DNA of 64,000 nucleotides from positions 1,984,001 to 2,048,000 of the forward strand of contig JAUCEF010000004.1 of the NCBI GenBank assembly GCA_033558025.1, read 5' to 3'. Position 1 is the stretch's first letter; each line of letters starts with the position of its first letter. This DNA comes from Phytophthora sp. 'mugwort' (lineage: Eukaryota; Oomycota; Peronosporomycetes; Peronosporales; Peronosporaceae). A program made the translations under genes and the position numbers. The notes under the pieces were generated by a model. The model saw only the letters and a list, made by a program, of their open reading frames with translations. It had not been told where the DNA came from and ran no database searches. Shown here piece after piece: positions 52,601 through 64,000 of this stretch.

Positions 52601-55600
52601 TAAGTGTTAGCGAGATTCGGGTAGAGTAGCGAGTGTCATTAGGATCAGTCTTGCTCACAAGTTCGTACCCAAGAGCAATATTTACCTTAAAAGCACTTGC
52701 CTGGGTCGAAAGAACGTTCTCGAGCTTATCGTAGAAATCAGTAGCCTCGATACCCTCATATAAGTGTGATTCCATGTGATTACCAGTGTAAAAACGGTAT
52801 TTGGGATCAGCCTTATAGTCAGGCGACATATGCTTCAAGGGTTTCAACTGAAACATTGTACTGCTTAGCCACCAATTTCTTGTTCATTGAACGTGAAATG
52901 TTGCTAACATAGCTTGGATATTTAATCTCTTTAATCCTGCGAGTTCGTATGCAAACATATTGCCTATATATCTTTGTCGATATCAATCTGGTGAGAATCG
53001 ACTTTATAATTATCGGACCTTGTATCAGGATCGACTTTATATTGGGGCTGACTTTATATCTGAGAAAAAAAAAATTTAATTAGTAAGTTCGCTTTGGTTA
53101 AGTTCGCTTTGGCTAAGTTCTGATTTACTTAAGTAATTCTTCTTCTTACGGGCACGAATTTCTTCGCGATTCTTCTCATCATATTCTCGCTGCTTAGCCA
53201 GTCGCGTTTCCCTTGTTCTTAGATAGTACCGCTTTTGAGCGGCTTTGATTCGCTCTTTGTTAAGTTCGTATTGTTCAGTTGAGTACGTCATCTTTGTATA
53301 TTACTAACTTTATATTTATCAGGAATAAAATATTATAATCGAAGGCAAAGCTCCGCATTCATTACTTTTTATGCCTACTTCGAAGCGTATTACTAATCTA
53401 CATATCGCTTGCACCCCTGCGGTCTTACGGCGAACAGTATGCCACGCTTTTCAAACAACTCCGGCATCCTTTGCCGCATTAAGCTTGTCGCTTGCTCTCC
53501 GCAATGAGACCTTAGCTCCACATTTTTGTCAGCCTCCTCCAAACTTGAAAATCACCCGAAAGTCCGACGACTACCGACCTTAAAAAGTGTGGACCACATC
53601 GTGTAATTTCTCGGTCGAAAAGCAACTCGGTCGAGAAGCAACCAGTGAGAAAGAGCAGCGATGGCGGACAAGCAAAAACCTCACGAAGACGTCCTTACGC
53701 GACTCGTGCGCGACTTGGAAACGAAGACGACTTTGTGCTACGTCAAGGACTATCCTGGAGTGGAGCTGAAGCAGTTGAATCATCACGTGAAGAAGCTCGG
53801 TCCACTGGTGAACCCCGTTTTTGGCGAGCAGCCGGCGTTCTTCATCGACGAAGGTCGCTTCATCCCCTTTCGAATGGTCGTATATGGCAACGAGAAGGTG
53901 GCGGCCAAGATCGCGAGAGTTTTGGATGAATGGGCGACGTGGTCTGGAAAAGGCAGAGTGACAACCTCGCAAGGGGCGTTCATTCTGGAGCAGCGTCCCG
54001 GAGGGCCCAACGTGAGAATGCCCGACGTGGCATACACACCGCGAGATGATGACAGGAATTTGACTCGTGAACAGATGTGGACGTATCGTGGCGATCCCTT
54101 TGTTCCCACCTTTGTTGTTGAGATTGATAAGCTCTCTGGTCGAGACTCTCAACGCAGCGCTCTTGATCGAAAGATGCGAAATGAATATTTCCAGCACGGC
54201 GTCCAGTTGGGTTGGCTGATCGACCCACGCCCAGACTTTCAGCGGATGTATGAGTACTATCTCGACGACAATGGAGACGTACAATGCTCTGACAACACTG
54301 CGTGGAGAGATCTTGACGGTGGCGACGTTCTTCCTGGTTTCACTCTTGTTAGCACTGATCTGGAGATGGTGTTGAACCAGGATTCGGGTTCGTCGTCAGA
54401 AGATGAAGTCGATTTTACTTGCCCAGAGCGAGGATGCAGAAAGCGATTCCGATCGCGCAGTTCATGGACTGCTCATGCTGAATGGCACCGTGCTGAGCGC
54501 TCTCGACAGAAGTTCTTAGCCAAGCGTGAGAACTCATAGTTATCCAGTGTGAACTCATAGCCATCCAGTGTGGCAACTACGCTTCGACAAGTTCCTATCT
54601 AACCATATCGCAGAACTCAAAGCTTGCGATCTAAAGCATAGTTGGCGGCGCTGACTGATTTCTTATTCCTGATTGGTGGCTAAGAGAAGATAATAAAAAA
54701 CTATCTATTGTTTTATCAATATAGTTTGAATGTTGTTGGTCGAGCGGTTCTAAAACTACCCTAAGATCCAAAAGACGTTGCTTTCACTCTAAGGTGGTCG
54801 AGAGGTAGCGTCGTCAAAATAGCACCTGGTCCGAAAGAAGGTTCCAGGATTGTTCTCGATGGTAAATTACGGAAAGTAAAAAAACTGCCGGCGTAATGTT
54901 CCAAGTATTACTACTCATCGGCATATCCAATCCTCGTGTCAACTGCACAGGTAAAACAAATAAAAGCATTAGTAAACAAAAAAAAAACTAATATACATCT
55001 GAAGGGTAGTCACCGTAGTGATATTACAGGATAGGCCCGTGCTTCGGGTCGTTATACACACCCTGATCACCAGGCCCATACATGTTGCCGTGCGACTCGA
55101 GCACCACGGTGCCGCCCCCTTTAGGGCATTCCACTCCGTTCTTGTCCACAAATTTGCCCGTAGGCTTTGAGGAGCGGCATACGAGGATACGGTACTCTTT
55201 GCCTAAAGCTGATCGTGTCTTGTCGTAGCCGCAGCATTTGCCTTTTGACACGAAGAGGTATTGGTGATTACCGCGCTGGAACATATATGGTCCCTCTAGT
55301 ACCTCACGGTCGGACATGAAGCCGATCCGGTATGGACCGGCACTGGGTAAAGCTGGTGGATTGCGCATATGCGCCTGGAAAATTCCCTGCCAGGAGCTTC
55401 CGAAATTGAGGTAAAATTCTTTGCCAGCACAGATGAGATTCGGGTCAATGGCGTTGAACGGCTTGCCCGAGGCACTAGTGATAGCAGAGCCGTCATCCTC
55501 CCAAGAGCCTACGTCCATCGAGGTGGATCGAGCCACGCCGATCGCGGACCTCTGAGACTTGAAGCTGCTTACCGCGTAGTACATGTAGTACTAGTCGCCA

Positions 55601-58600
55601 ACCTTCTATATGTCCGGGGCCTACAGAACGAAGGCCAATTTATCTATCTTCACCTAAATAAAAGGCACGAAATTGGTAGTTTTACTTACCCACAGATCAT
55701 TTTTGCCCTTGAGGTTGATAATTGAGCCATCAGGGATTGCAGAGCCTTTATACTGCCATGAGCCCGTAATGTCTGGTGCAGTGTGAACTGCGATCTTGTT
55801 GCCCGTGGAGAAACGAAAGTACGTGCCATCGGAGCGACGCATAATGGACGGATCGTGTGTGTTCGTGCAGATTCCTGAGCACGCCCCCGGAGCGGCGTAT
55901 CCATTAACGACGGTGATTGCCAGGAGCGGAAAATCATCAGCCACTTGAGAATTTTTACCATTTCAAAGACACTGAAGTTCTGCGCCCGACAAAGAGAAAA
56001 TGGAAGTGGTCGACTCGTCCGAACAATGAAAACTACCGTCCTTTACACTATTGTTGCTGTTTTAGCTTTCACCCCACGCACCAAGAGCTGTTTGTGCCGT
56101 GTCGTGCTTAACGAGGCGGCGATACACTACGCTTCCCGATCCTGGAAACCATCCGAAAAAGCAATACGGTAAAGAGAACGCTCGCTGCAGCACTATACAC
56201 TTCGTAGGGCCAAGTCATTAACTTGCTAGCTGCGATTTTGGGATTAAATGTATCGATAATTTTTTTAGATCGATCGACGTGATGAAAACCCCAGTACAAT
56301 TTGGTGGTATTTTTTTTAGTGTATCCATGGATACTATTCCTGGTACTGTGGTATTGTGCTTCGAAGTATATTGGCAGATAATTTGGAAAGCTAAAATAGC
56401 ACTTTGACATAGAATTTGGCGTATGTTTATACCGAAATCAGACTAGCGTGACTAAACGCCGTGACTAAGGCTGCATGTGTATTGTTATTGCCAAGGACAA
56501 TGAATGCGTGGCACTCCATTCGGCATCTGTAAGGCCGGACGCAGGCGTGCGCAGGGTCTTTTGAGGTGATTTCAGGCAAAGTCGATCTGTAAGGATAATA
56601 ATGCTACAAAAATACTCCTCGTCCATTGCAGATTAATATTCAAGACGGCAGCCAAATAGCCTTGCCGGTGCTCATTATTTCAAAAGTTTACAGCGGCAAA
56701 CGATCGAGCTTTCGAATCACCTTTTTAGGGGTGATTCAAAAGCTCGATCTTTTTTTGGCGCTGTATACTTAGTAAGGATGCGAATTGAAAGTAAGAACGT
56801 CGCTGTTGACATCTACCGTTAAATATAAGAGCGTTGTTAAACGCGCAGATCGTACCTAAGCGGGAGTTTCGTGTTACATCATATGTACCTTTAGGTACTC
56901 CGGGGTACCTGTAGGTACAACAGGACACAAAAGACGTATTACAGGTATCAGTTACATAAAACAGGGGCTAACTATGGTAAGCTATTCAGATTCGATTTAA
57001 AAATTTCAGCATTTATCGAGATCGCACTGGCTCGATGACCTATGGTTCTCATGTAGCGTGTTGCTTGAATGTGAATGCATCATATGTGTGTTGCTTGAAA
57101 GTACGAATGACTTGTGAAAACGATGATCATGACAGCCTAGACGCAGCACAGTACTACGAGCGACTTGCAAGCACCAGCGATGGCTCCAGCGTCAAGATTC
57201 AGGGCGTGTATACAGTCTGAACTCTCCTGGGTATACTGCTTTGGTCACTCCGCAACTGACAAACAACAGCACTTAAACAGCTACGTGAGTGAGAGAAAAC
57301 TTGCAGATAAGGAGGGAAGACCACGTCCGAAGCTAGCACTCAACGTTGGGGTCGTGGTAGCATTGCGTAAAACAGATCGGTATGCATGAGCAGTGTTAGA
57401 GAAGCATCTACGGTAGGCACTTCAACATATACCGAAGTCGTACAAAACGCATCAACGCTGGACTTGGTTTCGCCGGCATCGCGGTACCGCTGAGGAGGCA
57501 CTCGAAAAATAGAAGAAGAGCGGCCTCGCAGCTCGCTGCGTCTGGTTGACGTAAACTTGTATATCGCTTGATCCTCATGAGCGTACAGATTTCCCCGAAC
57601 AAGTTGTTCAGTAGAGTTTCGCAATCGCCGTAGTACTTGGACTTTGCAACTTGCATGGGGTCGAAAACTCAGATTCCTCGACTATCACGGCGATAGTAAA
57701 AAAAAAATAGCACCACACTAGTGATCACTTCCGACGTGCAATGCTAACATGACTATCTTGTTCGCACCCTTGGAAGGTTCTCCGCCATTGATAGCCCTGA
57801 GCTGCTCATTTCGTTTATGGAAACGCTGGAAGATCGGAGTAATGATGCCAATATTAGGATATTCCCGCTGCAGCCATGTGGTATTGCAGGTCCGGATAAG
57901 ATGGAAGCTGACCGACAGCCGCAAGATCCACGTCGCCAGCGGCAGCCATAACAGCGTCAAGGTGATGGATCCGGACCATGCGACAGGCCAGGTCTGTATA
58001 TGGTACGGATCCTGGATCCGTCCCGTGGGGTGAGGTCTAAGTAATGGATCCGATCTGTTTAGTGCCGACCGGGTTGAAGATCCGTAGCTAAAGGGAGGTA
58101 AAGTGGAGACAGGTGGCCAGGAATAGGTCAGAGATGGGGTCCTGGGTTATAAGTAGTCCGTAGGATAAGTTTTGGGATGGGATCCGAAGGTAGACAGGCT
58201 AAGGTATAAATCAGAACCGAATTTGCACTGGAAGACACACTTAACTTTAGTATAGGGGATTTCTATTGGCCCCATACATAGATCAAGTCTAACTTTGGCG
58301 ATCTTCCTGCACACGTGGCAGCCCTGAATAACTTGGCTAGGTCGCGCTAGCCTTTTGGCTTCACCCCCCCCCCTCCTCCTCCTCCAGATCCCGCTATTGG
58401 AAGCGGCAAGCATCGTAAAGGAACAAGGACAAACAAATCCGATAAGGAGCAAGGACACCTTCAAGAAGGAACAACTCCGGATCTCGAATTTCTATTACGG
58501 ATCCACAAGGTCTACGCAAAGAGCTCAAGACCAAACCAACATCGGATCTCGTGCGCAGGAATACCCGCGCAGATCCACCCCCTCCCAAGTCCCCACAAGG

Positions 58601-61600
58601 ACGTCCACGGCCCACCAAGTACGCATCTCGTGTCAACGAGAGAGCAGTATCAGCCCGCCGACGGGTACACAAGGTGAACCACTCAGCAACTACACGGCCG
58701 TCGGAATACCCCCTCCGTTAGTCGGTGTCTGGGCGCAGCTCGTGTGAATTGGGATCCTACTGAAATTCAGTGGAACCACTCCACCACAATGGTGCGCATG
58801 CCGGGATCTCGTGGCGAAGCGGGATTTCACAGTGAGTCTCAAGATGATGCGCAAGGGAGCAATGAATCGGGAATGAAGCGCCGACGGCGTCGCTGAAAGA
58901 GAGATCCACGGATCGGTCGAGCCCTGGGAGGAGCTCTGCCGACGGAGGAGAGGATGGTCTGGCAACGGATCAGGAAGAGAAACCTCACTTCCCTCCCCAG
59001 GTCCCTTCGGGGACCTCCGCGGGTCTTGACGCGAGTCAGGACCTACCGGACGAAGGATCGTTCGCGAGAGCGAATGACCCTTCATCCACCACCACCCCAG
59101 CGGCCTTAAGTGCCACGTCTAAGAAGAAGACGAAGGCCACACGGAAGAAATTCAAGGCACCAGGCCCGGACAGCGAAGATCATGCTGTATTGAAGTCTAC
59201 CTGGTCACGATCTAAGCTGGCGTCGGCGTACGTGCGCACGGAGCTGAACGACTTCCTGCGCAAGGACCCAGTGATGCGGATCCTGCAGCTGAAGCAGCTC
59301 GGATCCCTCACCGGACCTGTGTCGCCCCCGTCGTCAACCACAACAAGCTGGACGCCACAATGGATCTGCTGAAGATGCTGGAAGAAGTCGGTCCTACGGC
59401 AGGAGCGTTCGACGCTGACGACCTGTTCCAATTGGACGCCGACACGATCCGGATCTCGGCCGCGTCGCTCTTCAACTTGCTGAAGCCCCTCGTGGGCGAG
59501 CGATCGGCGGCCTCAGCGCCCGAGACCAAGACCGAGCACAGCTCGGACAATCGAGGCCAAGGCCAGATACGTCTTGTCACCCGAGACCAAGGTGGCGTAC
59601 ACCAGGTCGCCGGAGTACCACACCGGATCATCGCAGTACGCGTCGGCTACGTCAGAAGTCGGATCCAGCAGCTCATCGGAGCCGCGACGGATGTCGCTTG
59701 GGACAGCCGGTGCCGCGATGCTGCAGTCACGTTTTGCGAGCACTCCGGCAGATACGATCCGGCCCCGTGTCCGGCGAGACCGTCGCAAACCCGATTCGGT
59801 CAGCGGGTCCGGCCCAGGAAGTACTTTCAAGCAGCTATGGCACGTTTCCTGAGCGAGCGCCTAGAAGCCAGGGCTCCGCGACCGGCGCCGTCTCCATGCG
59901 GTCCGGGATCGCAGGATGTCGGTGGGATCGCAAGATCACCACCCTGAGCACCGGGAGTATGATCCGGATGATCTCGACATGGGATCCACGAGACGCACGG
60001 CTACGACAGCGGCAGCGGTCGTTCCGACTGGATAGTCGACGATTCAACGCGTCAAGATATCGGCCATCTCGGATCTGAAGGAATTCAGAAGCAAGGATCA
60101 TGACGAAGAGCGTGCACGAGGATGGATCAGCAAAGTCAAGTCTGCATTCACGAGGGATCAAGCTACAGACGAAGAGAAATGCCTTACATTCGCGGATTTG
60201 CTTACTGGACCCGCGAGGAACTGATACAGGCAGCTGAGCCGATCCATGCGGTCGAAGTGGAGTGGCTTGCTCAGAAGCTTCCAGACGCAGTACTGCGGAT
60301 TGGGAGTCTCGGTAGCATGGCAATACTACCACGCGCGCAAGTGCGCAGAAGAGACGCCGCTGGAGTATCTGCATCGTCTCAACGTTGCAGGCATGCGCGC
60401 GAGGCTGAAGATCAAGATGGCGACGCGAAGGCCCGTCGCGAGCACGTGAAACACTTCATCGAGATTCTGGAAGACCAAGATCTTGCGGATCAGCTTACAC
60501 TGCTACGCTTGGCTGACGCGGATCTGCTGGAGGACGAGCTGCGCGCGCGCGAGCGAAGTCGCAGAACAGAAGAAGTCGACCGGATCCGGCAAGTACCGAT
60601 CCTAGCCGAGTCCTGCGCCAGCCCGTGCTGTACGCGCTATCAAGATCCCTGATTCCGGATCTGAAGGCGAACTGCGCCGAGCGTACGTGACGGCGGCGGT
60701 CTCAGGCAGTTACAGCAGCGGATCCGCCAAGAGCACCGGATCCTGGGCGCTCGAGCGATGCGCCAGAGAATCCTCGACAGCAGGATCGCTGTCCGCGTTT
60801 CGGCAGAGAGGGCCAGATGCGATGCTCACATTGTGGATCGCGTAAGCACTCGAATCTTGGGTGTTGGAAGCGTCTGATCTGTCAGAAGTGCGGCAAGAGA
60901 GGACATCCGTCAGATCGATGTTTCTTCGTGTGTAGTGGTTGTGGCGAACTCCACGATCACGACAAGTGCCATGTGGAAGAGTTCTACAACCTCATCCGTC
61001 AGTGGTTCGACCCCAGCAAGCATCCGGGACTACTACCTGAGGCTGCTGAAAAGATGTTAAACTAGGACGCTCGTCAGTTTTGAACCCGGTACGAGACGAG
61101 CGTTCTAACGCATTCATCTATGCATTCGTAGAGAAGAAGCCGGAGGATCAGGTTAGCGGATCGCGAGCTGACCTATTTGGTAACGCATATGAACGTCAAA
61201 AGAAACTTACGGCTATGGTTGCAAGTCTTCGACCTGTTGACGACTACCAACGATCCGAGGTCACGATGACTTTGGATCTGCGGCCCGGCGAGTCGCGCGG
61301 ATACTGGATGTACCATGTCCCCGACAAACACTTCAAGCAGGCGAAAGCGAACAGCAAGATCAACAACGTCAAGGCTATGGCGCTTCTTGGCTCAAGATCC
61401 GAGGTGTCGATCATCGACGCCACCTTTGCTCGTAAGGTAGGATGCCATATCGACACAAGTCAGAGTCTAGAATGCCTCGGAGTTGGTGAAGAGCTGTATG
61501 TCGCGGAAGGACGCACACGGATCAAGCTTACCTTGGCGGAATCCTTGGTGTACTTCTACGACGTCTGGGTGGGAGACGATCTGCCGCCGGACTACGAAGC

Positions 61601-64000
61601 TATCATTGGCATGGACTTCATGGTTCCGGCTGGTATCCGGCTGGATTTCGGCGACGGATCCATGTGCCTGCCGGACGAGGTGCGAATCAGGTTGCAGGGG
61701 CGCCGCCAGATCTTCAACGATAGAGCCCGACTGGTGTTTGTGGGCGAGCATCTGACGGTGGGGGTCGCAGAATCCATGGAGCTCACGCTGCGGATCCGTG
61801 TGTCTGGCAATGAAAAGCTGTGGTTAGTTCGCGGTGAGCGCTGGGTGCCCACCCTAGTTAAAGGTCCAGGCAGGATCCGCTACTTACATCTCACGAACCT
61901 GGGCGACACGAAGCTGATCAGGGACGTGCAGATCGGATTGTGGCTGACCGGGGATCACGTTCCTCGCCAGCCGGGCTTCGTCTCTGTAGGATCCGCGCTA
62001 CGCCGAGTGGTAAACCCTGGCGCGGGAATCCACTATGGATGCAGCATCCGCCGCAGCAGCGGCGCCGCCAGCGCCGGATCTGGAACCCGCAGTTGATCGG
62101 GTGGAGTACGACCCGCCCACCAGGATCCTGCCGGGACCGAAGGCACCTGAACCCACAGGAAGTGAGGACGAGCGCCAAGAGGCGAACGGGGTGGCGGTGA
62201 CCCGCTCTCTGAATGCAAGTCGGGGACAGAACAGTGCGACACCAGATCTGAGACATGAGCGTAATTACGCCTTGTCTCGTGCACCCGGTATCGGTGACGT
62301 GCATGCAGGATGGACAATCGGCGCGAAGGTCGCGATATCTGACGGAAGCCCAAGAGAAGCCTCGGTGGTGCAAGAGGGTGCGGCAGACGCGCCCGAGGAC
62401 GGCGGTCAGAATGAGACCTCGCACGACCCCGCCCGAGGCTGGGATTCCGAGATCGACCCGCCGACGGACGTCACTGTCGCGACGCGTATCACTGATTTTT
62501 TCGGTGGGAAGATGAGGCGATCAGGCGACCAGTCACCAGGCCCTGTACAAGGACGGGGCCACGGTCTCATATCGCCAGCAAAGCCCGACGGCCGCAATGC
62601 GTGCCGCGAGGGCCGCGCGAAGGGCGCCTTGCCTAGAGAAGACCCCAAAGGGAGTTGCCGCCTCGGACCTGGTGGGAAAGTTGCGCCTGGAAAGACGAAG
62701 CGAACGATGCCGCCCACGAACCCGACAGAAGCTTGGGTGCTGAGCAATCGCCGTTGATCGACGTGCTGGAGTCGGATGACCTTCTGGAAGTGGAATTCCC
62801 GTCGGAGACGTTGGATCAAGCCACACGGTTTGTAGTCGAGGATCCCGCGGACAAGCCCGAGGCCCGAGTCAAGGATCTCGTGGAGGATCGCCCGACGGAA
62901 GCGGCAAGAACGGATCTGGACGGTGGCACCAAGATATATGACGACTCGAAGGAGGTTTCAGTCGAGGATCCCGAGGGCTGCTACCACGACTGAGGCACGC
63001 TGCAAGCCGAAGAAGTGCCAAGCGAGCTGGCTGTGCTGCCGGAGGTAGCACCCACCACGGCAAGGTGCGGATCGAGGATCTGCAAGTGGGGGATCCTGAG
63101 GTGAACACAGAGGAGGAAATCCGTCAGCTGCGGGACATTATCTGGTACTACCAGCACTTACTGATCGGCAAAGGCAATGCGCTGCCTCCTGCGGCTGTAG
63201 GCGTGGCGTGTGGCATCGAGGTTGGAAAGGCCACCCCAATCTCGCAACGTGTGCGAAAGATCACCCCCCAGTTCCACGAGAAGATATCGGATCTGCTCAA
63301 GGGGCTGCTGTGAGCCAAGATCATACGACATTCAACGTCTCCTTGAACATCACCAACCGTGGTGATCATCAAGATGAATGGTGTGGACATAAGGTAGTGT
63401 ATGATAACCGCCTGGTCAACGTCTCACCTAGTTGATGGTCTACCCGATGCCCCTAATCAACGATCTGCTTGAGGATCTAGACAAGGTGCTGTGGTATTGC
63501 TCGCTGGATATGGCGAGTGGCTTCCGGGTTGTGTCTATGACGGATCGCGCTCGTGCTATCTCGGCATTCACCACGCCGTTTGGCCTGTTTGAGTGGAACC
63601 GCATTCCATTTGGATTGAAGAACGCCCCACAGATCTACCAGAGGCTGATCGACAACGCACTGTACGGCTTCTTGCGGATCCCACCAGCAGCGGATCGAGG
63701 ATCCTCAGCGGACATCTTCGAAGGAGGAGATACGGAGAAGTAGGTGAACCTTCCGTACTGGGGCGTCGATCCTACATCAATGACATCCTTGTTACGGCCG
63801 GATCCTGGGATCATTTGTGCGAACGAGTGAACTTCTGCTCGCCGCCTGTGACAAGTGGAATATCTCAATCAGTGTCGCGAAGAGCTTCGGGGGACCGAAG
63901 AAGGTAGATTACCTTGGACATTGAGTATCCATCGAAGGCTTGGAGGCTCATCCGAACGATCTCAGTGGGCTGGTGATCTGCCATTATCGAGATCTCTACA

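Overview
The window looks like nuclear DNA of an oomycete, most likely a Phytophthora-type species (inference). The host genes are compact, nearly intron-free and GC-rich. A match to the oomycete Inr+FPR core promoter lies before a secreted-protein gene. The gene set fits (PX-OTU protease, deoxyhypusine hydroxylase, Fizzy/Cdc20 activator, ABCA transporter, GH43 arabinanase), and the repeats are Gypsy, LINE and Harbinger-like copies typical of such genomes.

Layout. 1-4850: a decayed LINE on the minus strand, interrupted by two short fold-back insertions. 4924-7598: two near-identical 620-bp direct repeats bracketing a divergent pair of small secreted Gly/Trp-rich genes. 7599-14160: the 3' part of a Gypsy element (RNase H end, integrase, chromodomain), antisense coiled-coil frames and an LTR. 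About 15600-16460: a small Harbinger-like remnant. 17100-36590: host genes, namely PX-OTU protease, UBE3D-like E3, DOHH, Fizzy/Cdc20, a secreted small protein, a glycosyltransferase and an 1805-aa ABCA transporter.

36848-54915 is the main find: an 18,068-bp Maverick/Polinton. It is bounded by about 177-bp terminal inverted repeats (5'-AG...CT-3') and a 6-bp target duplication CATCGG. It carries the expected set: protein-primed DNA polymerase B, retroviral-type integrase with chromodomain, adenain-type protease, packaging ATPase, and probable major and minor capsid proteins. It also holds a pVI-like precursor with two protease sites, an S74-chaperoned fibre, a very large precursor-like protein, an ExoX-C-like duplication protein, an MGC-type acylation candidate and other small genes. 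Most of its genes share a TATATAG-type motif just upstream of the ATG. The large genes are broken by many indels and several stops, while the small genes are open. At its right end lies an intact, GC-richer Uma2-type nuclease fused to a C2H2 zinc finger, which lacks the element's promoter motif and looks like captured cargo.

54969-55961: a GH43 arabinanase pseudogene. About 57900 to the window end: the 5' half of a second Gypsy element (LTR, gag, protease, RT), running off the edge. No tRNA, rRNA or CRISPR array was seen.
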